Origin: T3Sed10-241 sp036751905
GTDB lineage: Bacteria > Bacteroidota > Bacteroidia > Flavobacteriales_D > Cryomorphaceae
DNA length: 54,638 nt
Direction of reading: 5' to 3'
Assembly (NCBI GenBank): GCA_036751905.1
Contig: DAIOTP010000007.1
Coordinates: 1 to 54,638 of the forward strand
Shown here one piece after another: positions 8,897-17,740 of this stretch. The position numbers and the translations under genes were made by a program. Positions within the stretch are counted from its first letter, which is position 1. Each line of letters begins with the position of its first letter. The notes below the pieces were generated by a model. That model was not told where the DNA came from and made no database searches. It worked only from the letters and a program-made list of their open reading frames with translations.

Positions 8897-9388
8897 ATGC
8901 CCAGCAACCTAGAGACCCAAAATAAGGTCAAACAAATCTTTGCCGCTTATCTGGAGCAAAACGGACACCGCAAAACGCCGGAACGCTTCGCTATACTTCA
9001 TGAAATATATGCCTACGATGGCCATTTTGACGTCGAGTCGCTTTATATTCAAATGAAAAACAAAAAGTATCGGGTGAGCAGGGCCACTCTGTACAATACG
9101 ATCGATTTGTTGTTGGCCTGTAGCCTCGTGCGCAAGCACCAGTTCGGAAAAAACATTGCACAGTTCGAAAAATCACACGAGTACAAGCAGCATGACCACG
9201 TGATATGCACGGATACTGGTGAGGTGCTCGAGTTTTGCGATCCGCGAATTGAAACCATAAAAAAAACAATTGAAGAAATCTTCAATGTAAAAGTGATGCA
9301 CCACAGTTTGTACTTTTACGCCATTCGCAATACCTCTTTGGAGGTGGATGAAAACAAATCAATGTCAGAATTTCTTACCAAAAACTAA
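8897..9388 (+). CDS. Fur-family metal-responsive transcriptional regulator
   Basis: The 163-residue protein has a winged-helix N-terminus (RKTPERFAILHEIYA, then recognition-helix region VSRATLYNTIDLL) and the Fur dimerisation domain beginning with HDH at 99-101. In most family members the next segment is HDHxxCxxCG; here C104 is kept but the second cysteine is T107 (CTDTG), so the first structural-zinc CxxC is broken, while C114 is present in EFCDPRIE. It probably senses iron, zinc or peroxide; which one cannot be told. The gene begins a tight run with the STAS gene (20-base gap), purA and the OstA-like gene. Confidence 0.9.
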   Translation: MPSNLETQNKVKQIFAAYLEQNGHRKTPERFAILHEIYAYDGHFDVESLYIQMKNKKYRVSRATLYNTIDLLLACSLVRKHQFGKNIAQFEKSHEYKQHDHVICTDTGEVLEFCDPRIETIKKTIEEIFNVKVMHHSLYFYAIRNTSLEVDENKSMSEFLTKN

Positions 9389-9408
9389 TTTCTCAGCGTA
9401 AATTAACC

Positions 9409-9765
9409 ATGGCTTTTACCTACCAATTCATCAAAGAAAACGACCTGGCCATACTCAATCTTGAGGGCAAGCTGGTTGACAAAGCGGAAGCGGTCGAAAT
9501 CAGTGTAGAAATCGAGGAGGAACTCGCGGAAGGCACAAGCCGGTACATCATTGATCTCAGCGAACTTGAATACATGAACAGTACCGGGCTCAATATCCTG
9601 ATCAATCTGATGAACAAAGCCCGAAATGCTGGAGGCGAGGCAGTAATCGTTGGTGTAAAGCCGCGCATTATGGCCCTACTTGCGGTGACCAAGCTCAACA
9701 ACGTGTTTACCATCAAATCAACACGCAGTGAAGCATTTTCGTTTTTCAAGCAACTTTCACTTTAA
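9409..9765 (+). CDS. STAS-domain protein (anti-sigma factor antagonist type)
   Basis: A single STAS domain fills this 118-residue protein. The diagnostic segment YMNSTGLNIL carries S58, the serine phosphorylated by partner kinases in SpoIIAA/RsbV-type antagonists, and the C-terminal half shows the usual GGEAVIVGVKPRI strand-helix. Such proteins switch partner anti-sigma factors or act as general regulatory modules. No anti-sigma kinase or sigma factor gene is nearby, so the partner is unknown. It lies between the Fur-family gene and purA (6-base gap), suggesting co-transcription. Confidence 0.9.
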   Translation: MAFTYQFIKENDLAILNLEGKLVDKAEAVEISVEIEEELAEGTSRYIIDLSELEYMNSTGLNILINLMNKARNAGGEAVIVGVKPRIMALLAVTKLNNVFTIKSTRSEAFSFFKQLSL

Positions 9766-9771
9766 TCACGC

Positions 9772-11067
9772 ATGAAGAGCAAAGAAAAAGTGGATGTGTT
9801 GCTGGGCCTTCAGTGGGGTGATGAAGGCAAAGGCAAAATAGTGGATGTGCTTACCCCGCAGTACGACATTATTGCCAGATTTCAGGGAGGACCAAATGCA
9901 GGCCACACCCTTGAATTTAATGGTATAAAGCACGTTTTGCATACCATCCCTTCAGGCATTTTTCATGAAAATACGCTCAACGTAGTGGGCAACGGGGTGG
10001 TGATCGACCCGGTCATTTTTGCAAGAGAAATTGAAGCCCTTGAAAAAATGGGAATCAATATTCAAGAGCGCTTGCTGCTATCGAGAAAAGCACACCTCAT
10101 TTTTCCAACACACTGCGCGCTCGACATGGCATCCGAAAAGGAGAAAGGCATTAAGAAAATAGGCTCTACTTTGAAAGGAATAGGCCCTACCTACATGGAC
10201 AAAACAGGGCGCAATGGACTGAGGGTAGGCGACTTATTTCTTCCCGACTTTGCCGAGAGGTATGCTACACTCAAGGCAAAGCACCTTAAATTGCTGGAGC
10301 CGTTCAATGTGGAATTCGATTACGCTGGCAAGGAAGCCCAATGGAAAATCAGTGTAGAAAGGCTTAAGCAACTCACAGTTATTGATTCTGAGCACTATCT
10401 CAATGCCATGTTGGACAATGGCAAAAGTGTACTTGCTGAAGGTGCGCAAGGGAGCTTGCTCGACATAGATTTCGGCAGCTATCCCTTTGTAACTTCGTCC
10501 AATACGGTGACTGCCGGAGCATGTACAGGCTTGGGCATAGCTCCGGGACGCATTGGAGAGGTGATGGGTATATTTAAGGCCTACTGTACACGTGTGGGCA
10601 GTGGCCCCTTCCCTACTGAATTACAAGACGCTACCGGCGAATTGTTGCGCAAAGAAGGAGCCGAATTTGGCGCTACCACCGGAAGACCTCGCAGATGCGG
10701 CTGGCTCGATATTCCGGCCCTCAAATACGCCATTATGATCAATGGTGTGACCCAACTCCATATGACCAAAGCCGACGTGCTTTCTATTTTCGATGAAATA
10801 CACGTGTGCACAGCATACAAGCTCGATGGCCAATTGCTGCACTACCTGCCTTACGACGCTTTGATTGATCAACTGGAGCCCATATATGAAATACTGCCTG
10901 GGTGGAATGCCAATCTCAAAGGCATGGACCAGGAAAGGGAATTGCCTGAGGCACTCATCAAGTATATCCATTTCATTGAAGAAGCCGTAGGTGTACCGAT
11001 CACCATTGTCTCTGTAGGACCCGATCGCACACAAACAATTACACGGCAGGCGTCTTATATCGCTTAG
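9772..11067 (+). CDS. purA: Adenylosuccinate synthetase
   Basis: This 431-residue enzyme joins IMP and aspartate with GTP in the first committed step to AMP. The P-loop-like LQWGDEGKGK is at residues 13-22, followed by FQGGPNAGHT with the catalytic histidine, KGIGPTYMDK, the FGATTGRPRRCGWLD aspartate/GTP region and the C-terminal VSVGPDRTQTI guanine-binding motif. It starts 6 bases after the STAS gene and is followed 28 bases later by the OstA-like gene. Full length, no anomalies. Confidence 0.98.
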   Translation: MKSKEKVDVLLGLQWGDEGKGKIVDVLTPQYDIIARFQGGPNAGHTLEFNGIKHVLHTIPSGIFHENTLNVVGNGVVIDPVIFAREIEALEKMGINIQERLLLSRKAHLIFPTHCALDMASEKEKGIKKIGSTLKGIGPTYMDKTGRNGLRVGDLFLPDFAERYATLKAKHLKLLEPFNVEFDYAGKEAQWKISVERLKQLTVIDSEHYLNAMLDNGKSVLAEGAQGSLLDIDFGSYPFVTSSNTVTAGACTGLGIAPGRIGEVMGIFKAYCTRVGSGPFPTELQDATGELLRKEGAEFGATTGRPRRCGWLDIPALKYAIMINGVTQLHMTKADVLSIFDEIHVCTAYKLDGQLLHYLPYDALIDQLEPIYEILPGWNANLKGMDQERELPEALIKYIHFIEEAVGVPITIVSVGPDRTQTITRQASYIA

Positions 11068-11095
11068 CGGCATGCAATTTGCGATGGGAGGCCAT

Positions 11096-12736
11096 ATGAA
11101 CCACCACCGAAATTGGCTGCTGTTGATGATGTTTCTGGCTATTGCCTCAGCAGGATTTAGCCAAACCAAAAGCAAAATTGAACTTCTCGGAGCCCGCGAT
11201 TTAAAATTTGACAAACGTATGGGTGTTGATGCCCAGCGACTTATTGGCGATGTGAAATTCAGGCATCAAGGGGCCCTACTCTATTGTGACAGCGCCTATT
11301 TGTACAATGCCAGCAACAGCCTCGACGCTTTTGGCAACGTATACCTCAACCAAGGCGATACACTGCGCCTGTACAGCGACAAGCTCAACTACAATGGCGA
11401 TACACGCCTTGTAAAAGTTAGGAACAATGTAAGGCTGCTCGATAAGGACATGACCCTCACCACCGACATCCTCGACTATGACAGGCTCAAGGAGAAGGCC
11501 ACTTTTTATGAAGGAGGTACCATTGTTTCTACCGCCAACAACAATACGCTGGACGCTGTGTACGGAGTATACATGGCAACAAACGAGATTTTCTACTTCA
11601 GAGATGACGTTTTGCTCACAAATCCGCAGTACAAAGTAGTCACCGACACTCTTGATTACCATAATATTACTGAAGTAGCCTATTTTGACGGGCCGACATT
11701 CATTTACTCCGATGCCAATACCATTTACTGTGAAAATGGATGGTATGATACCAAAAATGATATCGCACAGTTCAACGAAAACGCATACCTCGACAACGGC
11801 AAGCAAACGCTCAAAGGTGATAGCTTGTGGTACACCCGCGTCGATGGCTTGGGCAAGGCATACTGCAACGTGGTGATTCATGATACGGTAGATCAATACC
11901 TCATCAAAGGAGATTTTGGCAGTTACGATGAGCGCATCAAGCAAAGCCTTGTTACCCTTAGGGCCCAGCTCATTCAATATGACGCTGCTGACTCACTCTA
12001 TCTCCATGCCGATACCTTGCGCGCAGTGGAGCATGATACCCTGGGCAATTTGCTGTACGCCTACAGGGGTGCCCGCTTTTACAGGAAAGATATGCAGGGA
12101 GCAGCCGACAGCATATTCTATAACAGGGCCGATAGCACCATATATATGTACTACAGTCCGGCCATTTGGTCAGACGATCTGCAAATCACTGGCGATACCA
12201 TGGAAATTAGGAGCAACGAAAATGGCCTTGAAAGGCTATTGGTGTACCAAAATTCCATGCTCATAGACCGTGTTGATTCTGGACAATTCAACCAGATCAA
12301 AGGCAGAAGACTTACTGGTTACTTCGTGGACAATGACCTGGAAACCGTATTCATAGAAGGCAATGGGCAGTCACTTTATTATGCCCTCGAAGAACGAAAG
12401 ATTCCCCTTGACAGCCTCCAGGTGGAAGGTGATACCTTGGCTTGCAGGATAGAGCAAAGTGTGGTTGGAGTCAACAAGGCAATTTGCAGCAATATCAAAA
12501 TCACACTCGAAGAGCGGAAAGTACTCTTCATTGATTTTTTGGTAAAGCCTGATGGCCAATTTATTCCTATCCCTCTGTTTAATAAAGATGAGTCATTGAT
12601 GGATGGCTTCACCTGGCAGGAGGAGCGAAAACCCAAAGACCAATATGATATATTCAGAAAAGCAGCCGCTCCGCCACCAAAAGACAGCAAAAAAGAAAAA
12701 GCTGAACGCAAAGAAGCCGATCGGCGACTTCAATGA
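11096..12736 (+). CDS. OstA/LptA-like LPS transport protein, exported
   Basis: The product is 546 residues from the ATG at 11096, preceded by GGGAGG six bases upstream; an ATG at 11072 would add eight residues before the signal peptide and is less likely. A signal peptide (MNHHRNWLLLMMFLAIAS, cleavage near GFSQ) leads into repeated beta-strand units of the OstA type (GDVKFRHQGALLYCDSAYL, then similar motifs with Y-D and G-N-V-Y). The family binds lipid A parts of LPS in the periplasm and bridges it to the LptD outer-membrane barrel. A basic, alanine/lysine-rich tail ends the protein. It converges with the LptD-like gene, which fits a shared role in outer-membrane assembly. Confidence 0.85.
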   Translation: MNHHRNWLLLMMFLAIASAGFSQTKSKIELLGARDLKFDKRMGVDAQRLIGDVKFRHQGALLYCDSAYLYNASNSLDAFGNVYLNQGDTLRLYSDKLNYNGDTRLVKVRNNVRLLDKDMTLTTDILDYDRLKEKATFYEGGTIVSTANNNTLDAVYGVYMATNEIFYFRDDVLLTNPQYKVVTDTLDYHNITEVAYFDGPTFIYSDANTIYCENGWYDTKNDIAQFNENAYLDNGKQTLKGDSLWYTRVDGLGKAYCNVVIHDTVDQYLIKGDFGSYDERIKQSLVTLRAQLIQYDAADSLYLHADTLRAVEHDTLGNLLYAYRGARFYRKDMQGAADSIFYNRADSTIYMYYSPAIWSDDLQITGDTMEIRSNENGLERLLVYQNSMLIDRVDSGQFNQIKGRRLTGYFVDNDLETVFIEGNGQSLYYALEERKIPLDSLQVEGDTLACRIEQSVVGVNKAICSNIKITLEERKVLFIDFLVKPDGQFIPIPLFNKDESLMDGFTWQEERKPKDQYDIFRKAAAPPPKDSKKEKAERKEADRRLQ

Positions 12737-12799
12737 AGTATCGCATTTGTAACAGAAGAAGTTGCAGACAACAATGCCATACTCCCGGGCACGCATCTT

Positions 12800-15508
12800 C
12801 TAAAAGAAAAACTGCTGCTCCCGGTTCAAATTGCGGTTCTGCTCGAACTTGAGATCTTTGAGCATTTGACTTTTGATATTCAGAGATATCATGTAGCTCC
12901 TCCTGATTCCGAATGGTACGTAGCGCGCATTGAGTTCCCAGCAGTTTAGGTCAACAACGAAAACCAGGGTCGTAGGAATCAATTCTTTATTCAAAAAATC
13001 ATAACCGGTATTGAAATTGACTTTCACGCGCTTGAAGAAATCAAAACTTCCATTCATCTGTATACTTTGCACAATGGCAATGCTGTCACGTATGGCGAAA
13101 ACATCTTCTTCCAATGCAAAAGGAGTGCGCACACGGCGCGCATCAAACGCGTAGCCAAAACTGAGATTCCAGGGCACCTTGAACCCACTGAGCGTCTGCA
13201 TCAACGGACTGCGCGGTAGTTTTTCTTGTTCATCGTCTTCCTGCTGTACGACGGGTTCTTTGTTGCGTCGTTCAAACGCTGTGCTACTGATCCCCGATGC
13301 GTTTATCGCAATGTTGCCTGTTTCGAAACTGGCAAGCTGACCTGTTTTGTCTACGAGAAAGGTATTCACACGCGTAACTTGACGTTCTGCAACAGCCACG
13401 TAACTGTAAGGATCGAAACTGCCGCGAAATACGAGGTTGGCATATTTGGTCAACTTGGTACGTCCTGAAACACTTAGAATAGAAAGATTTAAGGAGTCGG
13501 CTGCGATGTTGTAACTTCCATTGACCGTTAGGTTCTCGAGGATGGCTACTTTGGCAAACTTGCTTGTAGAATCCCTGCGGCTGAGCACTTTTGCCTCAAG
13601 GTTGTTGATGAGCGAAAAGCCGATGGAGCCCTGTTGCCCACTTGGCGAGAAGCCGAATATTTGGTTCTCAAAAGGCGAAAAGCTGGTTAAACTTCCGTCT
13701 TCACTGAAAAATCCCCAAATACGGGTGTCGAAATCAGGGCGGTATGACAGCGAGAATGAAGGGGTCATGGTATGCCTTATGGCACTGACCTTACCTTGTT
13801 TGAAACTGTACATACCGTACAATTTGGTGGTTATGGCAGCGCTGAGGCCCCAGTCGTCATTGTAGGCAAAGCCTTGTATGGTGTCGCGAAGGAAAACGCC
13901 GGAATCAGGGTCGCGCACCCGATCAAATTGTTGCATGTACATTCTCCCGGTATAATTGAAAGAAGGGTTGATTGTGAATGGTCCTGCTTTCAGTGAGTTC
14001 GCAACAGCTACCTGATGCCGCATGCCATTTCTGAATTGATTTGAAAGGGCGCTGAGGTTGTTCATGCGCAATTCACTCTCATTTACCGAAAGGGTATTTT
14101 GGATGGTGGAGGAATAGGTGAGGCCAAACTTGTGGTACCACTTTTGTCGGCCCACAGGCTGAAAGAGTTCCTTCAAAGGGAAAGTTCGCATCCGGTTGAT
14201 GGCAATGTTAGGAAGTGTAAAGTTGTAATTGCCCGAAACGGAGTTTTGGTCATGCCCTAAGTTCATCGCAAGGCTCCATGGTGAGTCATAAAAATTTTGC
14301 TGGTAGCGTATGTTGGAACGAAAAGTGTTGGACAAAAAGTCATTTTGACTGGCATTTAGATTGTTGCGGAATGCCTGTGTACTGCCTGCGCTCACATCAG
14401 CACTGAAATTGGACATGGGTCTCCTTTTCGGATCCTGGGTGTGCCGCCATGTGATAAAAAATACGTTCTGCTGTTCAAAGGTCCCCAGCTCCCGATCTCC
14501 CAACCTGATTTCATTGTAATCAACACGAAAATCTCCAGATCCAACGTAGCGTTTTCTGTATGATGTGGCGTTGGCAAGACCCCAACTGCCCCTGGAATAA
14601 ATATCAGCCAAAATCCTCGTATCGATATTGTCATTGATGGGCATGTAAAAGCCAAGGTTATTCAAAAAATAACCCTGCGTTTGCCCATTGCCATAGCTGG
14701 GAATAATAAGGCCTGCCTGTCGCTTTTCTGTATTTGGAAAAAAACCGAAAGGAAATGCCAGCGGTGTAGGAATGCCATAAAATGAGAGGTAGCCCGGCCC
14801 TGATACAATCTTGTCATCCTTTATTACCTTGAGCTTCGATATTTTGAATCGGGTTTTGGCGTTGGGGTCCTCACAGGGACAGTACTCGCCCTTTGCAATA
14901 TAAATCACCTCACCCCCATCGATAATTTTCACATCGCGCCCGGTGAGTGTACCTTCGATAACCGCCGTTTCCACTTTCTTGATGTAGGCCTTCTTGCTTT
15001 TGAAATTATAGTCCATCATGAAGGCATCGTATTCCTCACCGGCATCCGAAAATTTTGGGATGCCCGTCCATACCCCGGCGCTGTCCTGTACGCCTTCGGC
15101 ATGTACTTCATAACGTTCAAAATTGTACACAATGCGCTCCGCCTTCAGGGTGATGGTGCCAAAATTGACCTCGGCATCACCGTACAGGTATACTTTGCGG
15201 TTAATGACATCGTTCTTAATACTATCCCGAGCCGAATACTTGATGATATCAGTCAGTGGTGATCCTCCCCCTGCGGCTCCCTCAGCAATGGTATCCTTTT
15301 TGCTTTCCGCAAATGAGGCTGAGTCGGCTGGCAGGCTATCGGTGCCCAAAGGAGCGAGCTCTGGCACTGCGGTAGTATCCACCTGAGCAAAAGCTTGCCT
15401 ACCTCCAAATATGAACAGGCACCCAAGGATAAATAATACCTTTGTACAAGAAGCACTGCTCTTGATAAACTTACCTTTAACGATTGCGGCTGGATTAATA
15501 ACGTGCAA
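12800..15508 (-). CDS. lptD: LptD-like LPS-assembly outer-membrane protein
   Basis: About 900 residues. After a signal peptide (KVLFILGCLFIFGGRQAFAQ) comes an OstA-like region (DVINRKVYLYGDAEVNFGTI), the conserved GPGYLSFYGIPTPLAFPFGFFPNTEKRQAGLIIPS segment (only in part quoted by motif: P-T-P-L-A-F-P-F-G-F) and a long barrel of alternating strands ending in the aromatic C-terminus REQQFFF typical of outer-membrane proteins. Function by family: inserting LPS into the outer leaflet. The start is unsettled: the open frame extends to 15616 but would overlap the divergent amidase; between there and the signal peptide the only usual start codon is TTG at 15508, chosen here, and a TAGTTTTG element on the minus strand (15513-15506) overlaps it. 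Confidence 0.85.
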   Translation of the reverse strand: MHVINPAAIVKGKFIKSSASCTKVLFILGCLFIFGGRQAFAQVDTTAVPELAPLGTDSLPADSASFAESKKDTIAEGAAGGGSPLTDIIKYSARDSIKNDVINRKVYLYGDAEVNFGTITLKAERIVYNFERYEVHAEGVQDSAGVWTGIPKFSDAGEEYDAFMMDYNFKSKKAYIKKVETAVIEGTLTGRDVKIIDGGEVIYIAKGEYCPCEDPNAKTRFKISKLKVIKDDKIVSGPGYLSFYGIPTPLAFPFGFFPNTEKRQAGLIIPSYGNGQTQGYFLNNLGFYMPINDNIDTRILADIYSRGSWGLANATSYRKRYVGSGDFRVDYNEIRLGDRELGTFEQQNVFFITWRHTQDPKRRPMSNFSADVSAGSTQAFRNNLNASQNDFLSNTFRSNIRYQQNFYDSPWSLAMNLGHDQNSVSGNYNFTLPNIAINRMRTFPLKELFQPVGRQKWYHKFGLTYSSTIQNTLSVNESELRMNNLSALSNQFRNGMRHQVAVANSLKAGPFTINPSFNYTGRMYMQQFDRVRDPDSGVFLRDTIQGFAYNDDWGLSAAITTKLYGMYSFKQGKVSAIRHTMTPSFSLSYRPDFDTRIWGFFSEDGSLTSFSPFENQIFGFSPSGQQGSIGFSLINNLEAKVLSRRDSTSKFAKVAILENLTVNGSYNIAADSLNLSILSVSGRTKLTKYANLVFRGSFDPYSYVAVAERQVTRVNTFLVDKTGQLASFETGNIAINASGISSTAFERRNKEPVVQQEDDEQEKLPRSPLMQTLSGFKVPWNLSFGYAFDARRVRTPFALEEDVFAIRDSIAIVQSIQMNGSFDFFKRVKVNFNTGYDFLNKELIPTTLVFVVDLNCWELNARYVPFGIRRSYMISLNIKSQMLKDLKFEQNRNLNREQQFFF

Positions 15509-15528
15509 AACTAAATATTTGCTGCGCG

Positions 15529-16695
15529 ATGAAATATAGAACGGGCATTTATTGGGCAATATATGGCATAGGCCTCGCGGCTTTGGCTGCGCTGTGCATA
15601 GCATCAACCATGCCAAAAATTCACAACAGCAAGGTAGTAAAACGGGTAGTGATTGATGCCGGGCATGGCGGTAAAGATCCTGGAAATATTGGAACCGGAC
15701 GCTATAAGACTACCGAGAAAACGGTTGCGCTTAACGTATCACGCAAAGTTGGTGCCTACATCCAAGATGCCTTTCCCGATGTTGAAGTGCTTTACACCAG
15801 GGACAGTGACGTGTTCGTGCCGTTGCATGAGCGCACCAAGTTCGCCAACAACAAGGGGGCCGATCTTTTCATATCGATACATTGCGACGCTTTCGTGAAA
15901 GAGTCGGCCGTGGGAGCGGGCTCCTATGTGATGGGCCCGGCCAAGACCGAGGCAAATTTGAAAGCCGCACAACGGGAAAACAGTGCCATACTCCTTGAAG
16001 AAGACCGCGAAAAAAACTATGAGGGTTTCGACCCCAACTCACCAGAAGGACTCATTGAGTTGAGCTTGAGGCAAAATGCCCACATTCATCAAAGCCTTAA
16101 ATTTGCGAAGCACGTGCAAGACCAATTCCGCACGCGTGTGGGCCGCACGGACAGAGGAGTACGGCAAGCACCCTATTGGGTGATATCGTTCACCACCATG
16201 CCCAGCGTCCTTATTGAATTGGGCTTTCTTACCAACAACAAGGAAGAAGATTTCCTGCAAAGTGCTCAAGGTCAAGACTACATGGCTTCAGCCATTTACA
16301 GGGCATTCAAAACATATACCGAACAACTTGAACAGGTGCAAGCAGCAATCATTACAGAAAAAGGAATTGTATCCCAAGAACCGGAAGTCGCTGCTTCAGC
16401 TTCCAGCATTGAAACTGATGCCGAAGTGATTTTTAAAGTACAGCTGCTCTCTTCGTCCAAGCAAGTGCCATGCACTCCTGAGAACTTCAATGGCCTCCAA
16501 GGCGTAACAGAATATGCGGATGCTGGCATGTACAAATACCTGTATGGCGATGCACGCAATTACGAACAGGCACGCGAAATGCAAAAAGATGTAAGAAGAA
16601 CAGGCTATAAAGGAGCCTTTGTTGTAGCTTTCGACTCCAACAACAAACGTATACCTTTGGACGAAGCTCTGCAAAAAACCAAACCTAATCAGTAG
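15529..16695 (+). CDS. N-acetylmuramoyl-L-alanine amidase with C-terminal SPOR-like domain
   Basis: The 388-residue protein has an N-terminal membrane or signal segment (about 8-26), then an Amidase_3 domain: VVIDAGHGGKDPG with the zinc ligand H46, a glutamate in TTEKTVALN, DLFISIHCDA with the second histidine, and the catalytic glutamate in PSVLIELGFLTN. Such enzymes cut the amide between N-acetylmuramic acid and the stem peptide during cell separation. The last 90 residues (VIFKVQLLSSSKQV onward, ending GYKGAFVVAF) resemble a SPOR domain, which binds septal denuded glycan. The MCE-family gene follows after 9 bases. Confidence 0.93.
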   Translation: MKYRTGIYWAIYGIGLAALAALCIASTMPKIHNSKVVKRVVIDAGHGGKDPGNIGTGRYKTTEKTVALNVSRKVGAYIQDAFPDVEVLYTRDSDVFVPLHERTKFANNKGADLFISIHCDAFVKESAVGAGSYVMGPAKTEANLKAAQRENSAILLEEDREKNYEGFDPNSPEGLIELSLRQNAHIHQSLKFAKHVQDQFRTRVGRTDRGVRQAPYWVISFTTMPSVLIELGFLTNNKEEDFLQSAQGQDYMASAIYRAFKTYTEQLEQVQAAIITEKGIVSQEPEVAASASSIETDAEVIFKVQLLSSSKQVPCTPENFNGLQGVTEYADAGMYKYLYGDARNYEQAREMQKDVRRTGYKGAFVVAFDSNNKRIPLDEALQKTKPNQ

Positions 16696-16704
16696 ACCAA
16701 AAAA

Positions 16705-17724
16705 ATGCGCAAAGAAACTAAAATCGCTATAGTGGTAATTCTGGCCTTGGTGTTGGCTTACGCCGGCATCAATTTTCTTAAAGGAGTGCATGTATTCAAA
16801 AAGCCCACCACCTTTTACGGGCTTTATGAACGCATCAACGGACTAAATCCATCCAACCCTGTAGTGCTCAATGGCTACAAGGTAGGACAGGTGAAGTCTA
16901 TAGAAATGAATAAATCTGGTCGCAATATGCTCATTGTAAGCTTCACCATTTATGAAGATATCGACTTGCCCAAAGATACCAAAGCCGTACTGAGGAGTTC
17001 AGACCTTTTAGGCTCCATGCAAATACAATTGATTCCCGGCCGAAGTCAGCTACTCGCACAAAGCGGTGATACCTTGCGCACCGATATAGAAGGTGATCTT
17101 GTTGACGAGGTCAATGCGCAGCTCCGTCCCATCAAAATAAAAGCTGAAAGCCTCATATCATCTGTGGACAGTGTGATACGCGTTGTAGAAGCCATACTCA
17201 ATACCCAATCTCAAGCCAGTATTGTGGAGAGCTTTAGTGGTATAAATAATGCCATCGCCTCCCTTGAGCGAACCGCTTTTCAAATTGATACCATCGTTCG
17301 CGAGGAGCGTGACCGCATCCAAGCCATTGTGAGGAATGTTCAGAACCTAAGCCGGACCATGAGTGACAACAGTGAAAAACTGGAGCGCATCATGACCAAT
17401 TTCGCCGACATAAGCGACACCCTGGCCCAAATCAATTTTGCGGAAACCATGGCAAATGCTACCGGCGCCATCAACGAGGTCCAGGAAATTGTGGCCAAAA
17501 TCAATTCTGGTGAAGGTAGCTTGGGGGCACTCATCAATGATAAAACGCTATACACCCGACTCGAAAGTGCAGCCGACAATATGGATTTGTTGGTAGAGGA
17601 TATCAGGGTGAATCCGAACAGATACATCCATTTCTCTGTTTTTGGTAGAAAGAATAAAAACGTGGAGCTTACCCAAAAGGAGCTTGATGAATTGAAAGAG
17701 TACGTGAATTCGGGTAAAGAGTAA
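16705..17724 (+). CDS. MlaD/MCE-family substrate-binding protein
   Basis: A single N-terminal membrane helix (about 6-24) anchors this 339-residue protein in the inner membrane facing the periplasm. An MCE domain follows (about 35-115: YERINGLNPSNPVVLNGYKVGQVKSIE, quoted by its G-L and N-G-x-x-V-G features), then a long helical region with heptad-like Leu/Ile spacing (about 140-300). MCE proteins form hexameric rings that move phospholipids or other lipids between membranes. No MlaE permease or MlaF ATPase gene is adjacent. The gene sits between an amidase and an Fe-S gene pair, an order I believe is common in related genomes, though that was not checked. Confidence 0.9.
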   Translation: MRKETKIAIVVILALVLAYAGINFLKGVHVFKKPTTFYGLYERINGLNPSNPVVLNGYKVGQVKSIEMNKSGRNMLIVSFTIYEDIDLPKDTKAVLRSSDLLGSMQIQLIPGRSQLLAQSGDTLRTDIEGDLVDEVNAQLRPIKIKAESLISSVDSVIRVVEAILNTQSQASIVESFSGINNAIASLERTAFQIDTIVREERDRIQAIVRNVQNLSRTMSDNSEKLERIMTNFADISDTLAQINFAETMANATGAINEVQEIVAKINSGEGSLGALINDKTLYTRLESAADNMDLLVEDIRVNPNRYIHFSVFGRKNKNVELTQKELDELKEYVNSGKE

Positions 17725-17740
17725 ATAACTGTATGGTCTT

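Noticed and set aside
11276..11977. 233-codon open frame on the minus strand within the OstA-like gene
   Set aside because: A mirror of the coding strand with repeated strand patterns; no recognisable protein features.
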